From a virus, in IMG/VR virus record IMGVR_UViG_3300021061_000018, positions 1 through 20,812 of that record: a stretch of 20,812 nucleotides of DNA, one strand, 5' to 3'. A program made the translations under genes and the position numbers. Positions 1-6,655 of the stretch are shown in pieces (the stretch's first letter is position 1; the number at the start of each line of letters is the position of its first letter). A model generated the notes under the pieces. The model worked only from the letters and a program-made list of their open reading frames with translations. It did no database searches and was not told the origin of the DNA.

Positions 1-127
1 AGCTATTCGCGCCCTGTGGCAACTCGCTCTTTGACATCGAGCTAGGAGGTATACCCCGATGAGTAGCGTTCATCAAGGCAAGGCGGCTGACTCGCCGTTT
101 ATTCCCCATGCGCTCGCGCTCGGGAAG
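1..127. repeat. Terminal direct repeat, left copy (circle closure)
   Basis: Bases 1-127 are identical to 20686-20812. A repeat of exactly 127 bases at the two ends of a contig is what a de Bruijn assembler run at k=127 leaves on a circular molecule, so I read it as circle closure rather than a biological terminal repeat. The unique circle is 20,685 bp. The repeat contains the ribosome binding site and the first 23 codons of the gene starting at 59. Confidence 0.9.
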
Positions 128-448
128 GCATTCCAGAGCTTCACCTTGCGCCAAGCCGAAATAAGCCAGGAGGAGACGGCTCGCCTGTATGCAGAGGCAA
201 TCGAGCGCCTAGGTGTCATCGGCACCCTAGAGCCAAAGATGCCGGTTGACGCGCTGATCCTCCTTTCATGCATTCGCGAGGTTGTGGTCGCCATGCACCC
301 CAGCAATCAGCCGCAAGAGGAAAACGTGGCTGAATATGTCCCGTACATCGTGGGGCTGGTGCAGCGGATTCAAGACTACATCACCGCCACGACCGGCGCG
401 ACCCTGCAAGCCCATGGCGTCAACCTCACAGGTGAGCCATGGAATTGA
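59..448 (+). CDS. Hypothetical protein, 129 aa, late-module leader gene
   Basis: I do not recognise this family. The start is well supported: AGGAGGT at 44-50 sits 8 bases before the ATG. The protein looks mostly helical and soluble, with no signal peptide or membrane segment, a hydrophobic helix near the middle (around residues 64-80), and a C-terminus rich in Gly and Thr. On the circle it lies about 205 bp downstream of the ejection-like gene ending at 20538 and on the same strand, so it probably belongs to the late module. Its last 10 bases overlap the next gene, which suggests translational coupling. No function can be assigned from sequence. Confidence 0.75.
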   Translation: MSSVHQGKAADSPFIPHALALGKAFQSFTLRQAEISQEETARLYAEAIERLGVIGTLEPKMPVDALILLSCIREVVVAMHPSNQPQEENVAEYVPYIVGLVQRIQDYITATTGATLQAHGVNLTGEPWN

Positions 449-1125
449 GAGAGGCCGAAACCAACGAAAACACTCCCGCCGTGCCGGCGTATGCGCCGAC
501 GCAAGAGGAAAAGCGCACCCTTGCCGCGCATCGCAGGCGCGTGAAGCACCGCGCCCCATCGCCTTGCATGAAGGTTGAAGACCAGAAAACCGAAGGCGGC
601 AAAATCACAAGGCAGTTTGGCTGGAAACACCCCAACATGCGAGCGGCATTTGATCTATTCGCTGCCTCCATAAATTCAGTTGGGAATGAACCGTTCGTTC
701 GCACGCTCCTATTGCAGCTCGCAGAGGCGACCGCCGATAGAAACAGCCTTGCGGCAGAGCGCGACGAGGAAGCTATAAACTTCTGCCTTCCAGTGCTTCA
801 GGGTATCAACCCGAAAGACGAAATCGAAGTAATGCTCGCCTCGCAAATGGCGATAACGCATTGCACCTATATGCGGATGGCCGCCAAGCACGCGGCTGCT
901 ACGGATCTAGTGCGAGAGGAAAGTTTCGAGAGGCAAGTTAATCGCTTCGCCCGCACATTCACCGCTCAAATGCAGGCGCTCAAGGTCTATCGTGCCAAGG
1001 GCAAGCAAAGCATTGTCGTCAAGCACGTCACCGTCTCGCACGGCTCGCAAGCCATCATCGGCAATGTGAAGGGCCGGGGGAAGCGGGGGCGGGGTGCCGA
1101 TCAGATAGGGGAAGCAACCTCATGA
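439..1125 (+). CDS. Conserved alphaproteobacterial protein of unknown function, 228 aa
   Basis: The N-terminal third is charged and probably disordered. From about residue 70 the protein is helical, with features I recall from a family common in Rhizobiales and sphingomonads: an INF-x-LPVLQGI-x-PKDEIE segment, a repeated-alanine helix, then a FARTFTAQMQALKVYR segment followed by a short beta-rich tail (VVKHVTVSHGSQAIIGNV) and a basic Gly/Arg end. In those genomes it usually precedes a small Cys/His protein containing HGxxxGAPKG, and the same pair is seen here, since the next gene overlaps by 4 bases (ATGA). The function is unknown. It shows no nuclease, ATPase or membrane motifs and is not a convincing small terminase. 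The tail resembles nucleic-acid-associated proteins only loosely. Confidence 0.75.
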   Translation: MELREAETNENTPAVPAYAPTQEEKRTLAAHRRRVKHRAPSPCMKVEDQKTEGGKITRQFGWKHPNMRAAFDLFAASINSVGNEPFVRTLLLQLAEATADRNSLAAERDEEAINFCLPVLQGINPKDEIEVMLASQMAITHCTYMRMAAKHAAATDLVREESFERQVNRFARTFTAQMQALKVYRAKGKQSIVVKHVTVSHGSQAIIGNVKGRGKRGRGADQIGEATS

Positions 1126-1367
1126 ACCCTACCGATCGACTGACAAAAGCACCACGCTGCCACGCCACGTCAAAGCGAACGGGGAAGCGTTGCCAGGCCC
1201 CTGCAGTGAGAGGCTTTCGAGTCTGCCGAGTCCATGGCGCACGCGGCGGCGCTCCGAAGGGAGCGGCAAACGGCGCTTATCGCCACGGTCACTACACACA
1301 AGAGGCCATCTTGCAGCGTGACGCTTTAAGGGCGCTGCGGCAGATGCTTCAGCCAATTCCAGTTTAG
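1122..1367 (+). CDS. Small Cys/His (HGGxSTG-type) protein, 81 aa
   Basis: This short basic protein has a putative zinc knuckle formed by Cys13, Cys24, Cys35 and His38, with spacing C-x10-C-x10-C-x2-H. It is followed by a Gly/Ala/Pro/Lys-rich stretch (GAPKG) and an NGAYRHGHYT motif. This pattern is typical of the small 'HGGxSTG domain' proteins of Alpha- and Betaproteobacteria, which recur next to relatives of the upstream 228-aa gene. It starts in the ATGA overlap with that gene, so the two are probably co-translated. The molecular role is not established. The zinc site and basic tail suggest nucleic-acid binding, which is inference. Confidence 0.8.
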   Translation: MNPTDRLTKAPRCHATSKRTGKRCQAPAVRGFRVCRVHGARGGAPKGAANGAYRHGHYTQEAILQRDALRALRQMLQPIPV

Positions 1368-1379
1368 GAGAGAAACACA

Positions 1380-3983
1380 ATGCCCAGCGGCACCCCAAAT
1401 ATGGGGACAAACAAAGTCACAGGGACAACCAAGTCCGCCGCCAGTGGTGCGCCTGGCGGTTCACAGAACCAGGGCGGAGCCGGTCCCTCGAATGCCTCAA
1501 GAGCTGGCAGCGCCGCCGCTGCAAATAGCCGGGCCGGCGCATCAACTGGCAACACAAGCAGGGGGGGCGCTGGGCCGTCCAATGCTTCGCGCGCCGCGAG
1601 CGCCGCCGCTGCTAATAGTCGCGCCGCTAGTGCTTCGACGGGGAACACTAGCAGAGGCGGTCCCTCCAACACGTCACGCGCTGCGTCAGCTCAAGCTGCA
1701 CAAGCCCGAGCGGCGGCTAATGCTGGGCCTAAGAGCGGTCCAGGCGGCGCTGGTGGAGTGCGGAATACATCGGGCGGGACTGTCCTAAGCAGCCCCTCCA
1801 AGGCCGTCACTCAATCACGAAATGCAGGCGGCTTGCTGGGCTCAACCCGCCCCGCTCCGTCAATGGGCGGGCTGCTTAATCAGCTCAATCAGATGGACCG
1901 CGCTATAGTCGAAGCGGGTACAGCGTTCGGCAAAAGGCACCAGATGGATACCGGATTCGGTATCATGTTTGGCGACTCACGGCGCTTCAACCGAATTGAC
2001 CCCGATGTAGTTTTAGGCAAGGCCCCTCCGGGCGTGACTCAGGCCGAACGTGAGCGGGCGCTGCTGGGCATCTCGAATCTTCAGAGCTTATACGGCAAGC
2101 CCATCGCGATAACTGACGCAATGTCGCCTAGGCCCGGAAGACCGGGCAGTATGCATGTAAAGGGCAATGCTTTTGACTTGAGTGTACCAGGCGGAGTTGC
2201 CGAGAAAGCCAGAGTTGCCGAGCTTGCTGCGCAATTAGGCTTCGGCGGCATCGGTGCGTCCTATGCGGATTATCCCAACATGGTGCACGTTGATACGCGC
2301 TCAATGCCGCCAGCGGGACCGACGAATTGGGGGCCTGGTGGTAGTTTTGCCACGGCCCCGCAATGGCAAAGAGATGCCATTGCAAGCGGATTTGGACAAG
2401 AACCTAATTGGGATGCTGTGGTGGGGAACAGTGTTGCGCCGTCACTCTCCGCCGCTGTCAGCTCGCCAAAGATGCAAGACCGCATTGAGGCGGAAATTGA
2501 CCCGCGCGGTCTTATGGCTAACGCTCCTCGCCCGAAAGATCCCAATCTTGCTTCGACAGCAGCCACGCGCAATGTGCTGGCCGGCCTTGGGGTAAATCCG
2601 CCTAGAGCTTATCCCGGCGCACCCGCGCCAGCTTACTCTGGCGCGGCTATGGCTAACTACGGCATAGCGCCCTCTCAAAGAGGCATGACGACGCCGGCCA
2701 GCACGGTTGCCGGCATGCCGGAAATACCGGGTTGGGAGGGCTTCCCTGCAGCGCGGCCAAGCTATCAGAACCCTGGCCGCAGCTTTGCCAATGTCTCGGG
2801 GCAATTTCCGGCAGTTGGAGCGCCGGAACCTGTGAGCGAAGCACAGCTGCGCAACCCCAGCTCTGGCATGGCCTTCAACCCAGCTCTGCCCAACAAGCCA
2901 GCGGGCGGAATGTCGTTTACCCCGGGCCTGCCCGACAATCTGGCATCGGGAATGTCATTCACGCCTGGCCTACCTCGCAATCCCATTTCAGGGATGGCTT
3001 TCAACCCCGGCCTTCCGCGTAGCCCTATTTCGGGCATGGCGTTCAATCCATCGCCCCCAAGGAACCCGATCAGCGGCATGGCCTTCAATCCGGGGCTTCC
3101 GCGCAATCAGACCGGGGGCATGTCGTTCAATCCTGACTTGCCAGGGGATATGCCGCCGCAAGTGGCGCAAGGAATTCCCGATCAAATGGGGCGCACAGAG
3201 CCGGTCTCAACCGAGAATTTCGCAGACTCACCCTTTGGGCGAGCGCTTGGCAGTTTCGGTGAGTCGATTGCTTCAGGCTTCGAGGGCTTGGGCAGTGCGA
3301 TGAGGCAGTATGAAGAAAACAAGGGCCTCATCAATGCGCCGATCATTGGCAGCATCGCCAAATCGCAAATCGGCAAGATGGGCAACGCCGCGCTCGGCAA
3401 TGTGATAAGCGGCATTCAAAGCGGCATCACTTCCGGCGTTTCCTCACTGATCGGTGCGCCTGCGGACGAGCCGCCGCAAGCGGTTGCCGGAAACTATGGT
3501 CTAGCCCCAGGCGCTCCGCAGCCGGGCGTATATGGACCATCGCCATACATGGACCCGTCCTATTCATTCAGCGTTCCCGGTCGTCCAGCGGGCACAAGGC
3601 GCGATGCTCACCTAGGTTGGGGCGCTGAAACAGCTCTGACCACGGGTCTGGGCCTTGCCACGGGCGTTCCCGGTGCCGGTCTCGCAACCGACGGCCTGCA
3701 ACAGCTTGGCGCAATGGGCCGGCAGGGGAGACTCGGAAACAACCCAGGCGGTCCCTACACCGAAGGCGCGGACCACGGCCATTCCTATGATGGCGGCACA
3801 GCCGGGGGTGAGCGCGCCGTGAGAGAGTGGGCAGAGAAGCAATCGCCCCGCGACATTCAGAATCTGCAAGCCCGCTTAGAGGAAGTCCTGCGCGGCTATT
3901 TCGTCCAGGTTCCGGGCCAGCAATACCCGCAATACGTAACCGCTTATGAGCCCCCGCCTGGGGCAATTCCAGTAGCAGCTTGA
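1380..3983 (+). CDS. Repeat-rich virion-like protein with M15 peptidase domain, 867 aa
   Basis: The start is supported by AGGAGAG just upstream of the ATG. In order: a Ser/Gly/Ala-rich N-terminus with three imperfect ~30-residue repeats (residues 32-116); a globular domain from about 165 to 325; Pro/Gly-rich sequence; seven tandem 14-residue repeats (495-592); a Gly/Ala-rich C-terminal part. The globular domain carries the zinc signature of M15 D,D-/L,D-peptidases, SMHVKGNAFD (His259, Asp266) and MVHVDT (His303), so it probably cleaves peptidoglycan stem peptides. Free endolysins of this class are usually under 250 aa. The large low-complexity scaffold fits a virion-associated wall hydrolase that opens the wall during entry, but a C-terminal attachment role cannot be seen directly. 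It ends the late module; an HTH gene follows after 19 bases. Confidence 0.8.
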   Translation: MPSGTPNMGTNKVTGTTKSAASGAPGGSQNQGGAGPSNASRAGSAAAANSRAGASTGNTSRGGAGPSNASRAASAAAANSRAASASTGNTSRGGPSNTSRAASAQAAQARAAANAGPKSGPGGAGGVRNTSGGTVLSSPSKAVTQSRNAGGLLGSTRPAPSMGGLLNQLNQMDRAIVEAGTAFGKRHQMDTGFGIMFGDSRRFNRIDPDVVLGKAPPGVTQAERERALLGISNLQSLYGKPIAITDAMSPRPGRPGSMHVKGNAFDLSVPGGVAEKARVAELAAQLGFGGIGASYADYPNMVHVDTRSMPPAGPTNWGPGGSFATAPQWQRDAIASGFGQEPNWDAVVGNSVAPSLSAAVSSPKMQDRIEAEIDPRGLMANAPRPKDPNLASTAATRNVLAGLGVNPPRAYPGAPAPAYSGAAMANYGIAPSQRGMTTPASTVAGMPEIPGWEGFPAARPSYQNPGRSFANVSGQFPAVGAPEPVSEAQLRNPSSGMAFNPALPNKPAGGMSFTPGLPDNLASGMSFTPGLPRNPISGMAFNPGLPRSPISGMAFNPSPPRNPISGMAFNPGLPRNQTGGMSFNPDLPGDMPPQVAQGIPDQMGRTEPVSTENFADSPFGRALGSFGESIASGFEGLGSAMRQYEENKGLINAPIIGSIAKSQIGKMGNAALGNVISGIQSGITSGVSSLIGAPADEPPQAVAGNYGLAPGAPQPGVYGPSPYMDPSYSFSVPGRPAGTRRDAHLGWGAETALTTGLGLATGVPGAGLATDGLQQLGAMGRQGRLGNNPGGPYTEGADHGHSYDGGTAGGERAVREWAEKQSPRDIQNLQARLEEVLRGYFVQVPGQQYPQYVTAYEPPPGAIPVAA
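1473..1727 (+). repeat. Three imperfect ~30-aa coding repeats (Ser/Gly/Ala)
   Basis: These encode residues 32-61, 62-92 and 93-116 of the 867-aa protein. Each unit begins GG(AG)PSN-x-SRA and contains SAxAAxxR; the first two end in NTSR. The DNA of the units has diverged at synonymous positions while the peptide is kept, so the repeat is maintained at protein level. Confidence 0.8.
2862..3155 (+). repeat. Seven tandem 42-bp units encoding a 14-aa repeat
   Basis: These encode residues 495-592 of the 867-aa protein. The consensus unit is SGMAFNPGLPRNPI, with SGM/GGM, aromatic Phe and PGLP nearly invariant. The register is perfect (7 x 42 bp), with synonymous drift between units. Such Pro/Gly-rich regular repeats usually form an extended fibre or spacer. 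Confidence 0.85.
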
Positions 3984-4002
3984 GAAAAGGGAGCAAAACG
4001 GC

Positions 4003-4230
4003 ATGACATTCAGAAACGGAAGACACATCGCGGCGGCCCGCGCAATGGCCGGTCTGACACAAGCGCAGCTCGCAGAGCTTGCCGGCGTCCATGTGAACGG
4101 GATCAAGCGGCTTGAGCGCATGGAGGACCGGCTGGGCGGCATGACAGTGACGCGCATAGGCGAGGCGCTTCAGAAGCGCGGCATCCTGGCCGACGCTTGG
4201 CCGACGCCATACGTGCGGCTCGCCGGCTAA
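4003..4230 (+). CDS. XRE-type helix-turn-helix regulator, 75 aa
   Basis: This is a single-domain DNA-binding protein. Residues 8-40 contain the classic HTH pattern ARAMAGLTQAQLAELAGV followed by the recognition-helix end IKRLERMEDR. It aligns along its length with the divergent 78-aa regulator at 5286-5522 (shared AARAMA-x-LT-x-A-x-LA, AGV, KRLE, AL-x-x-RG). The C-terminal GVRxR motif of that family has degenerated here to YVRLAG. The ATG is preceded by a GGGAG site. The gene lies immediately after the 867-aa gene and directly before a repeat-containing intergenic region (4231-4334) that could hold its operators. A regulator of the regulatory/cargo region or of the late genes is likely; the target is not known. 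Confidence 0.85.
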   Translation: MTFRNGRHIAAARAMAGLTQAQLAELAGVHVNGIKRLERMEDRLGGMTVTRIGEALQKRGILADAWPTPYVRLAG

Positions 4231-4293
4231 TGTACTTGGGGAACAGTTTCTACAGGCCGAAAACGGTATTGCAGTGTACCTGTGGCACAGTTT
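4231..4293. promoter_or_regulatory. Candidate operator: two 19-bp direct repeats plus inverted repeat
   Basis: Positions 4231-4249 and 4275-4293 are direct repeats matching at 16 of 19 positions (TGTAC-x-TG-x-GG-x-ACAGTTT). Overlapping them is an 8-bp inverted repeat, CCGAAAAC at 4257-4264 and GTTTTCGG at 4290-4297. The block lies between the HTH gene ending at 4230 and the gene at 4335, a natural place for a regulator to act. No strong promoter is obvious. Confidence 0.4.
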
Positions 4294-4334
4294 TCGGAGC
4301 AATACGCGCGAGCGCGCGGGAAAGGTGAAAACAA

Positions 4335-4592
4335 ATGGACATGAACAAAGAAATAAGCTCCGTCGCCGGCGAGACGCTGGCAATGCAATTTGCCCTTGCT
4401 GAGATTTGCAAGGCCCTGCTGATCGCTAACCCAAGTATGAGACCGTGGGTTGAAACCGCGTTCGATGAGGCCGCTAACAGGCTGAAGAATCTGGCCGACA
4501 CGGCCGGCCCCTCGCATCTCGGCTATTCAGTGCGCGTGGCTGAGCAAATCAAGGCCATGGTCTTAAGCGGCTCCGCAAAATCAAGCGGTTAG
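4335..4592 (+). CDS. Hypothetical protein, 85 aa
   Basis: I do not recognise this protein. It is short and mostly helical, with no signal peptide or membrane span, and a Ser/Lys-rich C-terminus. An AAAGGTG site precedes the ATG by about 9 bases. It is flanked upstream by the repeat-containing operator-like region and downstream by a short Rho-independent-type hairpin, so it looks like a single-gene transcription unit, possibly regulated by the upstream HTH protein. The same 13-base word AGCAATACGCGCG occurs on both sides of it (4298-4310 and 4616-4628). Confidence 0.6.
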   Translation: MDMNKEISSVAGETLAMQFALAEICKALLIANPSMRPWVETAFDEAANRLKNLADTAGPSHLGYSVRVAEQIKAMVLSGSAKSSG

Positions 4593-4593
4593 T

Positions 4594-4612
4594 CCCGTTC
4601 CAACGGGGTTTT
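4594..4612 (+). terminator. Rho-independent-type terminator
   Basis: CCCGTT at 4594-4599 pairs with AACGGG at 4602-4607, and GTTTT follows at once. It sits two bases after the stop codon of the 85-aa gene. The stem is short and the U-run only four long, so it may be weak. Confidence 0.6.
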
Positions 4613-4678
4613 GTCAGCAATACGCGCGCGTAGGGCGTAGTGATCGCGATTGCCCCCCATCCTAAGTCGGGTCCGTTC

Positions 4679-5071
4679 TCACTCACAGCGCCGATAAAGG
4701 CTGACTGACTTGCGTTCGGGATTCGCCGCGAGAAGGAACCTATTGCCGTCAACAGCCACATGCTTCCACAGCTCAGCCGCCGTCCACTCATACCCCTCGC
4801 CGGCACATAAGAGCCGAATATCCAATGCGCCCGGATCTTCGGGTGATGGCGTTATTTCCTTGAGGTCGCATTGAGACTCATACCAGTGCGCCGTTCGGCC
4901 TGAAATCTGTAACAGCCGGTCATTATTTCCCAAGTCTTTCGCCAAACACCTTTCCCCTTGGTCGTTCCAGATTCCTTGCCAGTCCTTGGGAAAGGCCGGC
5001 TCTTGAGCGCTGGCTGGTACAGCGATGGAGAGGGCGAGCGCCGTCAGAAGCCTGGCTTTTAGTCTGCGCAT
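4679..5071 (-). CDS. Small secreted periplasmic protein with four cysteines, 130 aa
   Basis: The start at 5071 is chosen because AGGAAAG lies just upstream on the minus strand and the protein then begins with a clean signal peptide: MRRLK, a hydrophobic core, and an ASA cleavage motif after residue 22. An in-frame ATG seven codons upstream (5092) has weaker support. The mature protein contains a WQGIW motif and four Cys spread as in small Rhizobiales periplasmic proteins, where they could form two disulfides. No enzymatic motif is visible. It reads toward 4679 on the minus strand, facing the 85-aa gene, and is separated from the upstream minus-strand HTH gene by about 210 bp with a terminator, so it is probably transcribed on its own. 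Likely cargo. Confidence 0.75.
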   Translation of the reverse strand: MRRLKARLLTALALSIAVPASAQEPAFPKDWQGIWNDQGERCLAKDLGNNDRLLQISGRTAHWYESQCDLKEITPSPEDPGALDIRLLCAGEGYEWTAAELWKHVAVDGNRFLLAANPERKSVSLYRRCE

Positions 5072-5285
5072 GTGTGTCTTTCCTCGCTCCAAACCGAGTT
5101 GACGCTAAGACAATGGGGCGGGCTCGCCCCTGGTGCAATGTCTTTGAGGGAATCCGGCCGCAAAAAAACGCACCGCCAGCGGCTGCGGAGCGCCCCGAGG
5201 TAGCCGAGCCCACAAAAACGGCAAATCGCCGTCCTTGGTGAACCGCTATAACGGGAAACGGCATTCGGCTCCCAAGCGCTGTCCA
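5072..5285. other. Intergenic region between two minus-strand genes
   Basis: This 214-bp gap holds a compact GC-rich hairpin (GGGGCG at 5115-5120 pairing with CGCCCC at 5125-5130) and the minus-strand terminator at 5214-5232. I see no convincing open reading frame and no clear promoter for the secreted-protein gene, though one should lie here. Confidence 0.5.
5214..5232 (-). terminator. Rho-independent terminator for the minus-strand HTH gene
   Basis: Read on the minus strand, ACGGC-GATTT-GCCGT forms a five-pair stem with a five-base loop, followed by a run of Ts. It lies about 55 bp beyond the stop codon of the 78-aa HTH gene. Confidence 0.6.
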
Positions 5286-5522
5286 TCAAGCCCCCCGGAA
5301 GCGCACGCCGGCCGGCCCGCCGTTCTCAGGGACGAAAACAACCCCCCTCGCCTCTAGGGCTTTCACTAGGGCCGCGACCGTCGAAGTGTTGGCGGAGATT
5401 CGGCCGTTGATCGCCTCTAGGCGCTTCACGGTTTCTTCCGAGACGCCGGCCGCCTGGGCCAGCTCTGCCCTAGTTAGCTTCGCCATTGCCCTTGCGGCTC
5501 TTAGTTGCGCGGCTGTTTCCAT
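5286..5522 (-). CDS. XRE-family transcriptional regulator, 78 aa
   Basis: This single-domain HTH protein belongs to a family very common in Alphaproteobacteria: LRAARAMAKLTRAELAQAAGV forms the first helices, ETVKRLE the recognition region, and the C-terminus ends ALEARGVVFVPENGG followed by GVRFRG. The start is supported by GGAG on the minus strand about 7 bases upstream. It is transcribed away from the plus-strand gene at 5646, and a good plus-strand promoter lies between them, so the arrangement resembles a small repressor with a divergent operator-promoter region. It may be the maintenance (lysogeny-type) repressor of the element, but no dimerisation or cleavage domain is present. A terminator follows the gene. 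Confidence 0.85.
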   Translation of the reverse strand: METAAQLRAARAMAKLTRAELAQAAGVSEETVKRLEAINGRISANTSTVAALVKALEARGVVFVPENGGPAGVRFRGA

Positions 5523-5579
5523 AAGGTCTCCAAAGAGTAAGTTATTGCCAAAAACAGGTAAAAATATGCCCGACAGGGG

Positions 5580-5608
5580 TTGACGCCAATACCTAGAAAG
5601 AGCATATT
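5580..5608 (+). promoter_or_regulatory. Sigma-70-type promoter facing the 58-aa gene
   Basis: TTGACG at 5580-5585 is followed after exactly 17 bases by CATATT at 5603-5608. It lies in the divergent region between the minus-strand HTH gene and the plus-strand gene at 5646, where the HTH protein would be expected to regulate. Confidence 0.5.
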
Positions 5609-5645
5609 TATACCCGTGGAAGGCAATTTACAAACGGGTTTAGCG

Positions 5646-5822
5646 ATGAAAACCATTTCCGCAGAAGAACGCAAGGCCGAAATCGCCCTCTACATCGAAC
5701 AGTATGCCGCCGCGTGGGCGGCTGCTTCGCCAGCTGAGCGCGAAATCGAGATGCTTGAGCGCAAGACGCGCCTTTCGCCCGATGAGCTTGCCCGGCTGCG
5801 CGACCTTCGGTGCCGCAAGTAA
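5646..5822 (+). CDS. Hypothetical protein, 58 aa
   Basis: The reading frame opens at a TTG at 5580, but that codon is part of the predicted -35 box, so the ATG at 5646 is preferred. The resulting 58-aa protein is charged and helical (MKTISAEERKAEIALYIEQY at its start) and ends in basic residues. No family is recognised. It is the first gene downstream of the divergent promoter and could be a small antirepressor or regulator, which is only a guess from position. The next gene follows after about 90 bp. Confidence 0.5.
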   Translation: MKTISAEERKAEIALYIEQYAAAWAAASPAEREIEMLERKTRLSPDELARLRDLRCRK

Positions 5823-5911
5823 AGGAGGTTAACGCCTAGCCCGAGGGCCAAAGCCGCCCACGCCGACAGACTGCAATCCCTGAAACCTGATCCTTTCAAA
5901 GGAGAACGACT

Positions 5912-6646
5912 ATGCGCGTTTCTTCCAACGCTCCCGCTTTGTCTCGCCGGTCCATGATGCGCGGTCTCGCCGTTGCATTGGCTGGCGCTTCGGTCCCGGT
6001 TGCCGCAATTGCAGGCAACACCGCTCGCCAGCTCACCGCTGGCGATGCCGAGTTGCTGGCACAATGCCGGCAGTGGAAAGCACGCCAGCGCGTCATTCGC
6101 AAAGGCGAAAAGGAATTGTCGCGTCTTGCAAAAGAGGCAGAGGCGAGAGAGGCGCAACAGCCGCCCCTGCCGCCCGAGCTTTTCGAGAAGATCAATATTC
6201 GCGGCAACCTGTGGGCCTCGCCTTACACCTTCCCTGACGAGCGAGCGCCATGGACGAAAGCGCGCCTGCTGAACATGCTGAACCGTCGCGGAGCCTACCA
6301 GAACGGTCAGCCCGTCAGCGTGGCGTTTGTGCCGACTGACGAATGCCGCGCCCATGCGCAACGGCTCATTGCCATAATTGATGAGCGGGACGCCGCATAC
6401 AAACGGAATTGGGCAGCGCATAACCGCCTTGAGAAAGCGTGGTCAAGGCTGTGTTCGGAACAGTGGCGCTCGCTCAAGCGCATTCTGCGGACGAAGGCCG
6501 CGACCTTGCAGGGCATCGCCGCGCAAGCGGAAATCGTGGACCTGGATGGCGCAATAGGCGGCGCGTCATGGTCGCCCGAGATTGACCACAGCATTGTCCG
6601 CGTCCTGCGCAATCTCCGCACCCTAGTTGCGGCTCAGGCGGCTTGA
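5912..6646 (+). CDS. Tat-signal exported protein of unknown function, 244 aa
   Basis: AAAGGAG lies about 8 bases before the ATG. The N-terminus has a twin-arginine signal: SRRSMM at residues 11-16, a hydrophobic stretch 18-34 and an AIA cleavage-like end. The mature part is helical and Arg/Lys-rich, with a probable coiled-coil segment around residues 50-85 (KARQRVIRKGEKELSRLAKEA), and has many Trp and Arg residues near the end. Similar Tat-signal helical proteins of unknown function occur in Rhizobiales prophage regions, from memory. It is probably co-transcribed with the short gene at 6656, which starts 9 bases after its stop. No catalytic motif is visible. Confidence 0.7.
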   Translation: MRVSSNAPALSRRSMMRGLAVALAGASVPVAAIAGNTARQLTAGDAELLAQCRQWKARQRVIRKGEKELSRLAKEAEAREAQQPPLPPELFEKINIRGNLWASPYTFPDERAPWTKARLLNMLNRRGAYQNGQPVSVAFVPTDECRAHAQRLIAIIDERDAAYKRNWAAHNRLEKAWSRLCSEQWRSLKRILRTKAATLQGIAAQAEIVDLDGAIGGASWSPEIDHSIVRVLRNLRTLVAAQAA

Positions 6647-6655
6647 GGGCGGGTC

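Noticed and set aside
1-127. Biological terminal redundancy or attachment-site duplication
   Set aside because: The length is exactly 127 and the repeat includes the middle of a gene, which fits assembly k-mer overlap of a circle better than att sites or phage ends.
439-1125. Small terminase subunit
   Set aside because: There is no HTH followed by a terminase-type oligomerisation domain, no large terminase follows, and the sequence better matches a conserved non-phage-specific family.
2862-3155. CRISPR-like array from the 42-bp periodic repeats
   Set aside because: The period is in frame, the units are contiguous without spacers, and they encode a conserved peptide.
3568-4383. Long minus-strand open frame (271 aa) across the end of the M15 gene and the HTH gene
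   Set aside because: It lies opposite two well-supported plus-strand genes, its translation is Arg/Cys/His-rich low-quality sequence, and it has no ribosome binding site.
5690-6421. Minus-strand open frame of 243 aa
   Set aside because: It mirrors the Tat-signal gene and the 58-aa gene; the composition is that of a GC-rich shadow frame.
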